Shown piece after piece: positions 16,545-25,676 of a DNA stretch of 64,000 nucleotides. The notes beneath the pieces were generated by a model, which was not told the origin of the DNA, did no database searches, and saw only the letters and a program-made list of their open reading frames with translations. Each line of letters opens with the position of its first letter. The stretch's first letter is position 1. A program made the position numbers and the translations under genes. This DNA is from Planctomycetota bacterium (GTDB lineage Bacteria; Planctomycetota; Planctomycetia; Gemmatales; Gemmataceae), in assembly GCA_029777335.1 (NCBI GenBank), contig JAKOSN010000085.1, positions 1 to 64,000 of the forward strand. Reading direction: 5' to 3'.

Positions 16545-16860
16545 GGTGGTATCCTTCGTGGCAGAGAGCAAGGAGCGATCAAGCGCATTCTATCGCCCGG
16601 GCGAGTGGCGTCCGTTCGGTCACGGGCTCTGAGAGTCGAGGCGGTCCAATTCGTGACATGAGCGCTGTCGCGCCAGGCGGCTTTCTCGCTCAGTTTGTGG
16701 GAACCAGCATCCTTTCTCCAGAGCGAACCTTCTCGTCTCCCCTCAATTCTTCCGCAGCAGAAAAAAGTGACCGGGTTTGCCATTTTCCGCCGATTTTGAC
16801 TTAGACTTGAAGCGCTCCTCTCTGTGCTCTGGGCGTGATCTTCTCCTGAGGTTTGATGCC
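16545..16860. other. 316-bp divergent intergenic region
   Basis: This gap lies between the VOC gene (-) and the large exported protein (+). It carries the AAGGAT ribosome site for the former and TGAGG for the latter, and must contain both promoters. I could not pick convincing -35/-10 pairs, repeats, or a small gene. Confidence 0.5.
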
Positions 16861-18459
16861 ATGCTGTTACACCGTGTAGGCAGGAATCAAGGCAAACAAA
16901 CGCGGTGGCCGCGACTGAATGTGGAGTGTCTGGAAGAACGGCAGGTGCTGAGCACCTCCGTGGGGCCGCTCACCGATCCTACCCCAATCTCGGGTTTGCA
17001 GGGAATCGCGGCGAACTACCCGCCGCAGGTGGCCATTGCAGGCAATGGTGATCATTTTGTGATCGCCTGGACGGAGTTTCCCAGCACAACCTCCGAAGTG
17101 GTCAAGGCGAGACTCCTGGACAAGGACGGATCGTTCCTGAGCGACGTCATTACCGTGACCGCCAGTCCCCTTGCGTTCGACCCGGCACACCCGGTGAAGG
17201 TGGATGTGTCGATGGATGCGCAGGGCCGTTTTGCCGTGGTCTACGATGGCCTTCCTAATAATTCCGGTCTGGCGGATCTGGGGATGCAGCGTTACCTCGC
17301 GGATGGCACTCCTTATGGAACCACGGTCTCTATCGGCTCCAGTGTGCGCGTTGAATCCGATCCCTCCATTGCACTCTCCTCCACGGGTCGCATTCTCGTT
17401 GCTTACAACCAGGCGACCAGCAATGGCTTGACCAACCGCAGTGTCTTCACCCTCTACGCCTCGTTCGAGAATGTGAGCTCCAATTCGACGACGAGCATTA
17501 GTTCGACCGGACCGGTGTTGAGCATGGTGAGTTTCAATGACGAGGGAGTCGCCCTGCTCGTGCCGACCATCTTTCCTTCAGGGACGGCAAAAACCTCACT
17601 CCGCATCATTCAGGCAAACGGGGCTGTCGGTGCCTCTCAAATTGTTAACTCGGCGGTTCCTTCGCAACTGGTTGCCGACAACATTCCGGGAACCAACGAG
17701 TGGCGCATCGTCTACCTCGATCAGTCGAGTGGACAGTACAACCTGCAAACAAGTATCGTCCACCAAGGTCTCACCCCTAGCGCGGCTCCCCTTGTTAGCT
17801 CGCCTCAAACGCTCACCACCGATGTCGGGTTCACGGCCCGTCCTGCGCTGGACGTGGATGCGGCGGGCAACTTCGGCGTCGCCTACTACAATGCGTCGAA
17901 TCAACTGGTGGTGGGTCTGTTCGATAGTAGCGGAGCGTCTCTTGGAGCGCCGCTCGTGGTGGGGCCGGGCTTTGGCGCGACGTTTGACTTTGCTGCGGGT
18001 GCCACGGTGCAAGAAGGGTTCGTTCCTTACAGTGTGCAGACGTCGGGCACGACTCTGTCCTTCGCCGGCACCCTTGTCGATTTCGAGATTCGTGGTTTTT
18101 CGCTGCTCACGCCCGTTTCCGCAGAAGTGCCGCCATCGTCGGCGCCACCGTCCCTTACGCTGCCGAACAATGATAGCCAGCTGGCGATCCTGCTGACGCA
18201 GCTCTTTGGAGCGGGGCAGTATTCAGCAACCAGCAAGCCGGCGGTGGCCGTGGTGGATCTCCTCTTCAGTCTCCCCGAGCCGGGGGCGAGCGGACTGTTT
18301 GCGACTTATCGGACGGCGAGCGGCGGGGGCAACGCCATGGACAGCGGTTTTCTCGACATCAACGGCAACGGCATTCAGGATCCAGGCGAACCCTCGCTGG
18401 GGAGTGAAACGAGCACGCCCTCGGGAAATACCAGGGCAGCCTCGGCCGGCCAGTCGTGA
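16861..18459 (+). CDS. Large exported protein with planctomycete LEERxVLS N-terminus and Ca-binding-like C-terminus
   Basis: 532 residues from the ATG at 16861; the frame extends to 16777 but the upstream start lacks a ribosome site. The N-terminus (RLNVECLEERQVLS) matches the LExLExRxLLS-type leader found on many planctomycete surface or secreted proteins. The body is beta-rich with repeated units reminiscent of FG-GAP or propeller blades (DAQGRFAVVYDG, DAAGNFGVAYYN). Near the C-terminus DINGNGIQDPGEP resembles a dockerin or SdrD-type calcium loop. No enzyme motif was seen. It is probably a surface-exposed or secreted structural or adhesive protein; the exact function is unknown. Confidence 0.75.
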   Translation: MLLHRVGRNQGKQTRWPRLNVECLEERQVLSTSVGPLTDPTPISGLQGIAANYPPQVAIAGNGDHFVIAWTEFPSTTSEVVKARLLDKDGSFLSDVITVTASPLAFDPAHPVKVDVSMDAQGRFAVVYDGLPNNSGLADLGMQRYLADGTPYGTTVSIGSSVRVESDPSIALSSTGRILVAYNQATSNGLTNRSVFTLYASFENVSSNSTTSISSTGPVLSMVSFNDEGVALLVPTIFPSGTAKTSLRIIQANGAVGASQIVNSAVPSQLVADNIPGTNEWRIVYLDQSSGQYNLQTSIVHQGLTPSAAPLVSSPQTLTTDVGFTARPALDVDAAGNFGVAYYNASNQLVVGLFDSSGASLGAPLVVGPGFGATFDFAAGATVQEGFVPYSVQTSGTTLSFAGTLVDFEIRGFSLLTPVSAEVPPSSAPPSLTLPNNDSQLAILLTQLFGAGQYSATSKPAVAVVDLLFSLPEPGASGLFATYRTASGGGNAMDSGFLDINGNGIQDPGEPSLGSETSTPSGNTRAASAGQS

Positions 18460-18506
18460 CGAGAAAACCGCTCGGCAAAACGCTGCGTAAAGGAACGGCG
18501 CTCGGC

Positions 18507-19415
18507 TTACCGTTTGATTCCGCTCAGGGATTCCAGGGCGAGCATCAACGCGTGCGTTCCTTTACGCCCGTATCCCTGGGCCTGGACGGCAACATAGAGT
18601 TGGTGCGCCAGCGCCAGTCCGGGGAGTGACAGGTTCATGCGTCTGGCCTCGGCCAGGGCGATTCCCATGTCCTTGATGAAGTGTTCGACGAAGAAGCCCG
18701 GCTCGAAGTTGCGCGCGATGATGCGCGGTCCCAGGTTGTTCAGCGACCAGCTGCCCGCCGCCCCCGAGCCGACCGATTGCAGAACGGTGGTCAGGTCCAG
18801 CCCGGCCTTGTAACCGTAGAGCAATGCCTCGCACACGCCAATCATGTTGGTGGCGATCAAAACCTGGTTGACCATCTTGGTGTGCTGGCCAGCGCCGGGT
18901 CCGCCCTGGTGGACGATCGTTTTCCCCATGCACTCCAGGGCGGGCTGGATCGCCTCGACGGTTTCTGACTCCCCTCCCACCATGATCGAGAGAGCAGCAT
19001 TGCGGGCACCGACATCGCCGCCGGAAACTGGGGCATCCACACTCCCGACGCCGCGCGTCTTCGCTGTCGCGTGAATCTCACACGCCAGAGAAGGTTCGCT
19101 GGTGGTCATGTCCACCAGAATGGTCCCCGGTTTGCTCCCCTGGAGGGCGCCGTTGGCGCCGAGAAAGACCTCGCGCACATCGGTCGGAAAGCCGACAATG
19201 GCAAAGACCAGATCGGAGTGTTCGGCCACCTGTTTGGGGGTATCGGCCCAGGCCGCGCCGGCGTCCAGCAGCGGTTGCGCCTTTTCCTTGCTGCGGTTGT
19301 ACACCGTCGCACGGTAGCCTTTGGTCATCAAATGCTGACACATCCAGCGGCCCATCACGCCGGTGCCAATCCAGCCGATCCTTGTTGTGCCTGGTTCTGC
19401 TTTGGTGAATGCCAT
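18507..19415 (-). CDS. Beta-hydroxyacid dehydrogenase (3-hydroxyisobutyrate / tartronate-semialdehyde reductase family)
   Basis: 302 residues. The Rossmann motif is [17 protein letters not shown], the substrate-binding motif is [20 protein letters not shown], and the catalytic lysine lies in [18 protein letters not shown]. This matches the GarR/MmsB family, which reduces or oxidises short beta-hydroxyacids with NAD(P). The specific substrate (tartronate semialdehyde, 3-hydroxyisobutyrate or succinic semialdehyde) cannot be read directly. A GyaR-like reductase and a glycerate 2-kinase elsewhere in the window favour glyoxylate/glycerate metabolism. The gene has its own upstream region. Confidence 0.9.
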   Translation of the reverse strand: MAFTKAEPGTTRIGWIGTGVMGRWMCQHLMTKGYRATVYNRSKEKAQPLLDAGAAWADTPKQVAEHSDLVFAIVGFPTDVREVFLGANGALQGSKPGTILVDMTTSEPSLACEIHATAKTRGVGSVDAPVSGGDVGARNAALSIMVGGESETVEAIQPALECMGKTIVHQGGPGAGQHTKMVNQVLIATNMIGVCEALLYGYKAGLDLTTVLQSVGSGAAGSWSLNNLGPRIIARNFEPGFFVEHFIKDMGIALAEARRMNLSLPGLALAHQLYVAVQAQGYGRKGTHALMLALESLSGIKR

Positions 19416-19630
19416 CGTTGCCGCTCGCTCAGAGAGGTTCAGAAATTGCGTCCTGGCGACTATGTTATGAGTGCCTGCCCCGATGGCGAGCGTTCGGGCT
19501 TGCCCTGGACCGGGGGAGTTATACCCTAAAGGGAGTGAAAAAGAATGGCGCGCGTTCGGAGAGATTCCGAGCGAACAGGGAGACTTCCCTGGTGCGCCAG
19601 GGCTTTCTTTGCAGAGGAAAGAAATACATC

Positions 19631-19747
19631 ATGCCTCGCTTACGACCGCAAACCAAGGCGGCCAAGAAACGCAAACAGCATCTGCGCGCCAAGAAGCGCA
19701 TCATCGCCAAGAAGATGCGTGGGGTTGCCGTTGGCCGGCTGCGCTAG
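19631..19747 (+). CDS. 38-residue highly basic protein
   Basis: ATG at 19631 with AGGAAAG about 8 bases upstream and a clean stop at 19745-19747, followed at once by a strong terminator. The peptide begins MPRLRPQTKAAKKRKQHLRA and is about 45 percent Lys/Arg, with essentially no acidic residues. Size and charge resemble very small ribosome-associated proteins (bTHX, bL37 or AURKAIP1/COX24-type), though I cannot assign it to one. An in-frame open stretch upstream to 19409 lacks coding character. The ribosome site, the terminator and separation from csrA make it a convincing independent gene. Confidence 0.72.
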   Translation: MPRLRPQTKAAKKRKQHLRAKKRIIAKKMRGVAVGRLR

Positions 19748-19752
19748 CAGAC

Positions 19753-19792
19753 ACCGTCGAGGGAAGACTCCCTCGACGGTTTGTAACTTTTT
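19753..19792 (+). terminator. Intrinsic terminator after the small basic gene
   Basis: Arms 19753-19764 and 19769-19780 are perfect 12-base complements with a 4-base AGAC loop, followed by TTGTAACTTTTTT. This is a textbook Rho-independent terminator six bases past the stop codon, and it insulates csrA. Confidence 0.9.
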
Positions 19793-19814
19793 TGTTCAGC
19801 TTCTCGCGAACCCC

Positions 19815-19844
19815 TTGTCTGCTGAAAGTGACCGACCCTACTAT
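19815..19844 (+). promoter_or_regulatory. Candidate csrA promoter
   Basis: TTGTCT (19815-19820) and TACTAT (19839-19844) are spaced by 18 bases, each matching the sigma70 consensus at 4 of 6 positions. It lies downstream of the terminator and about 50 bases upstream of the csrA start, where a promoter is required. Confidence 0.35.
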
Positions 19845-19894
19845 TGGATTGAGAGTGGAAACCACCCAGATTCTTGTCACGGAGGATTCTCATC

Positions 19895-20104
19895 ATGCTT
19901 GTGCTCAGTCGGAAGCCGGGTGAAAAGCTGTGCATCGGCTCCAACATCGTCGTCACCATCCTCGAAGTGAAGGGCAATCGGGTTCGTATTGGCATCGATG
20001 CCCCGCGCTCCGTCGCCGTCGCGCGTGCCGAGCTCACCCCGCCGACGCCCGAGGGGCGTCTCGACCTCCCCACGCCGGACTTCACCATCGAGTGCGTGAA
20101 CTGA
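19895..20104 (+). CDS. csrA: Carbon storage regulator CsrA
   Basis: 69 residues; start fixed by GGAGG 9 bases upstream. It begins with the diagnostic MLVLSRKPGEKLCIG, followed by ITILEVKGNRVRIGIDAP-type strands and VARAEL. CsrA dimers bind GGA motifs in mRNA leaders and repress or stabilise translation, governing metabolism and motility. In many bacteria csrA sits beside flagellar genes; here it is solitary, between a small basic gene and a dehydrogenase. The C-terminal tail PPTPEGRLDLPTPDFT is proline-rich and a little longer than in E. coli. Confidence 0.95.
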   Translation: MLVLSRKPGEKLCIGSNIVVTILEVKGNRVRIGIDAPRSVAVARAELTPPTPEGRLDLPTPDFTIECVN

Positions 20105-20130
20105 GAGCCATTCCTTGTCGGTGAAACACC

Positions 20131-21123
20131 TTACCGACGCCGGGTGCTCGCGACCTCGGGATTGACCCACGCTGGCAAATCCTGCCCATTCAGCCCCGCG
20201 AGCAAGTTGCGTGCGCAGATGTCTGCCATGGCGTTGCGAGTCCCCACTGTCGCGCTGGCGATGTGCGGGGCGATGATGATATTGGGCAAGCGCAGGAGCG
20301 GTTCGTCGAGCGCGGGTGGTTCCGGATCGGTCACATCCAACCCGGCTGCGAAGATCGTTCCCGCTTTCAAGGCGTTGTACAGCGCCTTCTGATCCACAAT
20401 CGGCCCCCGCGCTGTGTTGATAAAGATCGCGGTCGGCTTCATCTGCTTGAAACGTTTCTCGTTGAACAATCCGCGCGTGGCATCGTTCAGATCGGTGTGC
20501 ACCGAGATAAAATCCGACTCCGCCAGAAGCTGATCAAACCCCACCGAGGTGGCGCCCAGGTCCTTCTCCGCGTGCTCATTGCGGTGGACATCGTGGTAGA
20601 GGATCTTCATCTCCCAGCCGCGGCAGCGTTTGGCCAGGGCGTAGCCAATGCGCCCCATCCCCACGATGCCGAGCGTGCGGCCTACCAGATCCTGTCCGAG
20701 GTGTCCGAGTGGTTCCCATGTCTTCCACTGCCCCGAGAGCGTGTACTGATGTCCCTCGACCAGACGTCGGGCGGCTCCGATCAGAAGACAGAACGCCATG
20801 TCGGCGGTGGCATCGGTGAGCACGCCCGGGGTGTTGCCCACGCAAATGCCACGCGCAGTGGCGGCCTTGATCTCAATGTTGTTGAACCCGACCGCGTAGT
20901 TACTCACCACCTTCAGCTGCGGGGCGGCATCGAGCAAGGCAGCATCGATGCGGTCGGTCAGAAGAGACACCAGGCCGTCGCAGTTCGCCACCTTCTCGCG
21001 CAGCACGTCGTGAGGGGGGGGTAACGGGTCGGGCCAGATCTCGGCGTGACACTGTTCCTGGATCTGCTTGAGACCCGCCTCGGGAATCACCCGGGTGACA
21101 AACACGCGGTGTCTGGGAGCCAT
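20131..21123 (-). CDS. D-isomer-specific 2-hydroxyacid dehydrogenase (glyoxylate/hydroxypyruvate reductase type)
   Basis: 330 residues. NAD-binding motif LGIVGMGRIGYALAKR; substrate/catalytic Arg in INTARGPIVDQ; catalytic Glu near DPEPPALDEP; catalytic His in APHIASATVGTRNAM. The N-terminus (VFVTRVIPEAGL) and VSNYAVGFNNI fit GyaR-type glyoxylate reductases. It would interconvert glyoxylate/glycolate or hydroxypyruvate/D-glycerate with NAD(P)H in the cytoplasm. It faces csrA convergently with a gap of about 25 bases. The family is secure; the substrate is likely but not proven. Confidence 0.9.
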   Translation of the reverse strand: MAPRHRVFVTRVIPEAGLKQIQEQCHAEIWPDPLPPPHDVLREKVANCDGLVSLLTDRIDAALLDAAPQLKVVSNYAVGFNNIEIKAATARGICVGNTPGVLTDATADMAFCLLIGAARRLVEGHQYTLSGQWKTWEPLGHLGQDLVGRTLGIVGMGRIGYALAKRCRGWEMKILYHDVHRNEHAEKDLGATSVGFDQLLAESDFISVHTDLNDATRGLFNEKRFKQMKPTAIFINTARGPIVDQKALYNALKAGTIFAAGLDVTDPEPPALDEPLLRLPNIIIAPHIASATVGTRNAMADICARNLLAGLNGQDLPAWVNPEVASTRRR

Positions 21124-21233
21124 GTATCACTCCGACAAGATGAGCACAAACCAGAAGGCGACCGAGCGAGTTTGAGTGTAACTCCCCTGCCGTCCGGTGC
21201 AAGGAGAAAGTCAACTCTGTATGGTAGGGAAGA

Positions 21234-23339
21234 GTGAAAGTTCCGAGAAGCTCCACGCCGGGATCCCGGGTCATGGTTCACCTTGTGCAAACTCTGCTGG
21301 AGCGGCGCTTGATCGTTTCTCAGGATTGGGAGCGTCTTCCCGACGAGGCGCTTCGGCAGATTCAGAAGTGTTCTGAACAGTCGACCTGTCTGCGTGCGCT
21401 GGTCGAACACGGCCTGCTCACCGAGTATCAGGCCGGTCGCCTGGAGGCTGGGACCACGTTTGGCCTGGTCCTGGGTTCGTATCGCGTGCTGGAGCGTTTG
21501 CGCACCGGGGAAACGGGAGTGGTCTTTCTCGCCGAGCATCTCACCTTGCGCCGCCGAGTAGCGATCAAGGTACTGACTCTGGCACGTCCGCTCAACCCGG
21601 ACGTCCTGGCTGCCCTGGCTCGACTGAATGCGCAGGGCGTGGTGCGCCTGCTCGACCAGGGGGAGGAACGCGATCCCAGTGAGGGCACGACCCTGTCCTA
21701 CCTGGTTCTGGAGCTACACGAGGGGACGGACCTGGATAGCTACGTGCGCAGTCGCGAAGGGCTCGCCCCGGCAGAGGTGTGCGATCTTCTCGGCCAGGTG
21801 CTGCTTGCGCTGGAGGAGCTGCGCGGGGTGGGGTTGTATCACGGCAATCTCACCCCGTGGAATGTTCTGGTGAGTCCCGAGGGACGCGTGGGTCTGCTCG
21901 ATGTCGATCTCACCCAGAGCGAGGTGGCGCATCCTCCGGGGCGCACTCTGGAGTATCTCGCCCCCGAACAGCTGCGGTTGGAGGCACCGGTCGATATTCG
22001 GAGTGATCTTTACGCAGTGGGAGGATTGCTCTTCTGGTGTGTGCTGGGGGAAACGCCGTTCCCTGTGCAGGAGACCGTCTCCGAGGCGCTCGCCCTGCGC
22101 CTGGGCGAACTCCCCAGCCTCTGCGCCATCGATCCCACCCTTCCCCCTGATCTCGACCGGGTGCTGCAACGCTTGCTGGCGGTCGATCCTGCCGCGCGCT
22201 ATCAAACCCCTCTGGAGGCTGCCTGGGACCTGCTGCGGATTGACCAGCCATCGACACTTTCCCCCCGGCCCGTCGAGTTCGCGTCGCGCGTCCTGGTCGT
22301 GGTGGAGGATCGCTGGACCCAGTTCCAGTGTCGCAAGGTGCTGGAGGGGATGGGACTGGTGAGCGAGGAGGTGTCCGCGTGGCCGGAGGCGCTGGAATCG
22401 CTGCGCCGGGGCAAGCATGCCTTGCTGATCCTCTCCAGCGTGCTCCTGCGCGCATCCTGCGGTTCCCTCGCCGAACAGGTGGGGGTGGTGCAGGGCGACG
22501 ATCACCCCGGAGTGCTCTTGCTGCTCGATGCTGAAACGCCACATGAATTGATTCACCTGCTGAACGCGGGGGCGGACGACTGGTTGGTGCGGCCGGTGAC
22601 TGCCCTGACCTTGCGCTTGCGCATCGACGAGATGCTGCGCCTGCGCGCGGGAGCAAGGCAGACCGAAACCCTCCGGCAGCTCCTCGCGCAACTTCCCCGA
22701 GACGTCCGCGAGGAAGCGAGCGCCGCCACGGAGGTACTTGTGACTGCCCTGATGCGCTTGCAGGAACAACGTCAGCGGTTCGAGGCGGGGCGCGGTGAAC
22801 GATTGCGTCGCTGGACCCATGCTCTGGTGGCGGAACTGCGTCGCCAGGGCTGTTATGCTGATCAGTTGACCGAGGGATTCGTCGAGTTGCTGGTCCAGAC
22901 CGTCCCGCTCGTGGATGTGGGCTGGCTGTTGCTCCCTGATCGCCTCGCGGCGTCTGACGAGCCGTTCTCCGCCGCCGATCAGGCATTGATGCGCCAACAC
23001 CCCGACCTGGGGGCGGAACTGGTTCGAGCTGCAGGGGCGAAGCATGTCGCGGCGTGGGGGTTTCTGCACATGGCGAGGGATGTCATCCGGCACCATCATG
23101 AGCGCTACGATGGCCGAGGTTATCCCGATCGGCTGCGCGGCGAGGAGATTCCGCTGGCGGCGCGGCTGGTTGCTCCGTGCCTGGCGCTGGAGGGATTGTG
23201 TGCGCCCCGTCCGTATCGGTCGGCGTTCTCGCCTGCGCTGGCGCTGGAAGTGCTGGGTCAGACCTGGGGGGGGCAATTCGACCCTGGGCTGAAGGGCCCC
23301 TTCCTCGCCAGCATGGGCCGACTCGTTCTCGCACGCTGA
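21234..23339 (+). CDS. Degenerate kinase / receiver / HD-GYP fusion protein
   Basis: 701 residues from a GTG at 21234 (an ATG at 21273 is the alternative). Domains: a kinase-like fold (about 82-335), a receiver-like domain (about 352-470), and an HD-GYP-like domain (about 515-700). The kinase part keeps the ATP lysine (RRVAIKVL, Lys112), but the catalytic HRD is HGN (203-205) and DFG is DVD (223-225). The receiver keeps an acidic pair (VVEDR) but lacks the phosphoacceptor Asp, and its conserved Lys-Pro is Arg-Pro. The HD-GYP part keeps [12 protein letters not shown] (620-631), but the HD pair reads VD (560-561) and an upstream His is Arg. All three enzyme modules look catalytically impaired, so a scaffold or sensor role is likely. 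Confidence 0.82.
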   Translation: MKVPRSSTPGSRVMVHLVQTLLERRLIVSQDWERLPDEALRQIQKCSEQSTCLRALVEHGLLTEYQAGRLEAGTTFGLVLGSYRVLERLRTGETGVVFLAEHLTLRRRVAIKVLTLARPLNPDVLAALARLNAQGVVRLLDQGEERDPSEGTTLSYLVLELHEGTDLDSYVRSREGLAPAEVCDLLGQVLLALEELRGVGLYHGNLTPWNVLVSPEGRVGLLDVDLTQSEVAHPPGRTLEYLAPEQLRLEAPVDIRSDLYAVGGLLFWCVLGETPFPVQETVSEALALRLGELPSLCAIDPTLPPDLDRVLQRLLAVDPAARYQTPLEAAWDLLRIDQPSTLSPRPVEFASRVLVVVEDRWTQFQCRKVLEGMGLVSEEVSAWPEALESLRRGKHALLILSSVLLRASCGSLAEQVGVVQGDDHPGVLLLLDAETPHELIHLLNAGADDWLVRPVTALTLRLRIDEMLRLRAGARQTETLRQLLAQLPRDVREEASAATEVLVTALMRLQEQRQRFEAGRGERLRRWTHALVAELRRQGCYADQLTEGFVELLVQTVPLVDVGWLLLPDRLAASDEPFSAADQALMRQHPDLGAELVRAAGAKHVAAWGFLHMARDVIRHHHERYDGRGYPDRLRGEEIPLAARLVAPCLALEGLCAPRPYRSAFSPALALEVLGQTWGGQFDPGLKGPFLASMGRLVLAR

Positions 23340-23439
23340 GAGTGGTGTTCCCACCCCGTCATGGCGATTGGCTGTCAAGGTCGAACTTCTTCTTCGTCAC
23401 AGTGCTCGTAAACTGAGCAGGGGCGTGAAGGGACGTGCC

Positions 23440-24114
23440 ATGCGAATCCTGGTCGTGGAAGATGAGCGAAAGACCGCTGCTTACCTGCAGCGAGGGCTGG
23501 AGGAAAATGGGTTTGTGGTTGATCTCGCCACGCGCGGCGACGACGGCCTGAATCTGCTCCGCACCATCGCCTACGATGTGGTCATCCTCGACGTGATGCT
23601 TCCGGGGCTCGATGGCTGGGCGCTCGTGGCGGCTGTTCGTCAGGAGGGACGGCAAACTCCCGTATTGTTTCTGACCGCCTGTGACTCGGTGGACGATCGA
23701 GTAAAGGGGCTGGAATTGGGGGCGGACGATTACCTGGTCAAACCCTTTGCCTTCTCCGAACTCCTGGCTCGTGTTCGCTCCTTGCTGCGCCGGTGTCCCG
23801 CCCGCCAGCCGCAGACGGTGCGCGTCGCAGACCTGGAAATCGACCTGCTCCGTCACCGAGCGAGTCGAGCCGGACAGCGCCTCGACCTGACTCCCAAGGA
23901 GTTTGCACTCCTGTCTCTGCTGGCCCGGCGAACGGGGGAGGTTCTGTCGCGCACTCTGATTGCGGAACAGGTGTGGGATGTGAACTTCGACAGCGACACT
24001 AACGTGGTGGATGTTCACGTGCGCCGGCTGCGCGCCAAGGCGGATGATCCCTTCGATCAAAAGCTCATTCACACCGTTCGCGGGGTCGGTTATGTCCTTG
24101 AAGAACGCGGCTGA
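23440..24114 (+). CDS. OmpR-family response regulator (CusR-like)
   Basis: 224 residues from the ATG at 23440; the frame is open to 23368 but that start precedes any conserved sequence. The receiver domain has acidic ED at 7-8, phosphoacceptor Asp51 in [10 protein letters not shown], and the conserved Lys in [17 protein letters not shown]. The C-terminal winged helix carries [18 protein letters not shown] and [15 protein letters not shown]. It belongs with the overlapping sensor kinase downstream. Overall it resembles CusR/heavy-metal regulators, but no copper-efflux operon is adjacent. Confidence 0.92.
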   Translation: MRILVVEDERKTAAYLQRGLEENGFVVDLATRGDDGLNLLRTIAYDVVILDVMLPGLDGWALVAAVRQEGRQTPVLFLTACDSVDDRVKGLELGADDYLVKPFAFSELLARVRSLLRRCPARQPQTVRVADLEIDLLRHRASRAGQRLDLTPKEFALLSLLARRTGEVLSRTLIAEQVWDVNFDSDTNVVDVHVRRLRAKADDPFDQKLIHTVRGVGYVLEERG

Positions 24115-25528
24115 TCGCTCGGTGCGGTCCTCGTGGTCGCTGGCGGCTCGCCTGACTGCCTGGAATGCCGGCTCCGCCTTTTTACTGATCCTGGCGGCAA
24201 CCGGACTGCTCTACTGGGCGTTGGTCCGCAACGTGGACCTTGAGGACGATCAAACTCTTGGCGACAAGGTGCGCGTGCTGCGAGTCGCTCTGCTGAAGGA
24301 TCCCGACGATACCGCGGCCATTCGCCAGGAGATCGAAGGAGGGTGGGAAGCCCGGCAGATGCACGTGTATGTGCGCATCACCGACAACCAGGGGAAGGTG
24401 TGGTTTCAGACCCCTGGGATGGATCAGGTGTTGCCTCCCACCGCATTCCGGGCTCCCACCGCCGAGCCGAGCGAAGGGAGTGACGTCCGCTCTCCTCTTG
24501 GGAGATCCTTTCGGGTGCTGGCTGTTCAGGTGGGGGACAGCATGGGGCGCTCGCCCGCCGTGATTCAGGTGGGGATGGATCGCAGTCAGGAGGTCGAGAT
24601 CCTGGCGGAGTATCGCAAGAACCTGTGGGCGGTGCTCGGAGTGGCTCTTCTGGCCTGTACCGCTATCAGCTACCAGATCGCTCGGCGCGGCATGCAGCCG
24701 CTTCACCGGGTGACGGCGACGGCCCGGCGTATTCAACCCACCAATCTCGGCGAAAGGATCGATCGCAACGGGCTGCCCGCCGAACTTCTCGCCCTCGCAA
24801 ACACCTTCAACGGCATGCTCGATCGCCTGGAAGAATCCTTCACCCAGCTGGCGCGATTCTCTGCGGACATTGCCCACGAACTTCGCACCCCGGTCAACAA
24901 TCTACGCGGCGGAATCGAGGTGGCTCTGGCCAGGTCGCGCACCCCCGAGCAGTATCGGGAGGTCCTTGGCTCCAATCTGGAGGAATGTCTGCGTTTGACC
25001 CGGATCATCGATAGCCTGCTCTTTCTGGCGCGAGCCGAGAATCCCAGCAAGCAAACTGCGAAAGAAACCTTTGATGTCGGCGTGGAACTGACGACGGTCT
25101 GTGAATTCTTCGAAGCGGTGGCGAGCGAAAAGAGAATTGAGCTCACGGTCGAGGTGCGAGGCAAGGTCCGTGCCAACCTCAACCGTGCCCTGTTTCAACG
25201 AGCGGTCTGCAATTTGGTGGCGAACGCCCTGACGCACACGCCTCCGGGAGGGGCGGTCTGTCTGCGTGCGTTGGCAAACCCTGGCGCGACAATTGTGGAG
25301 GTGGTCGATAGCGGTTGTGGCATTCCTGCCGCTCATCTTCCCCATGTCTTCGATCGCTTCTTTCGGGTGGATCAGGTGCGCTCCTCCTCGGGCGGCAATC
25401 TCGGGCTGGGTCTGGCCATCGTCAAGAGTATCGTGGAACTGCATGGCGGAACGGTGCATATCGAGAGCATGGTGGGCCAGGGTACTCGGGTCACCATGTC
25501 CTTTCCGGAGCAGATGACGAAAGCGTAA
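24092..25528 (+). CDS. Membrane sensor histidine kinase (CusS-like)
   Basis: 478 residues from the ATG at 24092, overlapping the regulator stop by 23 bases. A first membrane helix (about 20-45), a periplasmic sensing domain and a second helix ([16 protein letters not shown]) precede HAMP. HisKA holds [15 protein letters not shown], with the phosphorylated His near residue 260. The ATPase domain has N-box [17 protein letters not shown] and [16 protein letters not shown]. The arrangement and dimerisation helix fit the CusS/heavy-metal-sensor group. The signal is unknown; the coupled gene pair makes the partnership certain. Confidence 0.92.
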   Translation: MSLKNAADRSVRSSWSLAARLTAWNAGSAFLLILAATGLLYWALVRNVDLEDDQTLGDKVRVLRVALLKDPDDTAAIRQEIEGGWEARQMHVYVRITDNQGKVWFQTPGMDQVLPPTAFRAPTAEPSEGSDVRSPLGRSFRVLAVQVGDSMGRSPAVIQVGMDRSQEVEILAEYRKNLWAVLGVALLACTAISYQIARRGMQPLHRVTATARRIQPTNLGERIDRNGLPAELLALANTFNGMLDRLEESFTQLARFSADIAHELRTPVNNLRGGIEVALARSRTPEQYREVLGSNLEECLRLTRIIDSLLFLARAENPSKQTAKETFDVGVELTTVCEFFEAVASEKRIELTVEVRGKVRANLNRALFQRAVCNLVANALTHTPPGGAVCLRALANPGATIVEVVDSGCGIPAAHLPHVFDRFFRVDQVRSSSGGNLGLGLAIVKSIVELHGGTVHIESMVGQGTRVTMSFPEQMTKA

Positions 25529-25676
25529 TCTAACTGCAATCTCCCTGTCATCGAGCCTGGCTAGAATCCAGAGGCAGACGAGGAGGAAACCCGTCCGCTG
25601 AGGACTCGTTTGCCTCCCTGGTTCGCTGTCTTGAGGGACAACATGCTCGCCATCGGCTTTCGGGATGGAGGGTCTG

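Noticed and set aside
18485-18567. 13-base inverted repeat (18485-18497 and 18555-18567) near the convergent ends at 18.5 kb
   Set aside because: One arm is inside the dehydrogenase coding sequence and the loop is 57 bases, so it is probably not a real terminator; not listed as a feature.
21714-23378. 554-codon minus-strand open frame opposite the degenerate kinase fusion
   Set aside because: No ribosome site, low-complexity Gln/Arg-rich translation and no motif; the plus frame carries three recognisable domains.
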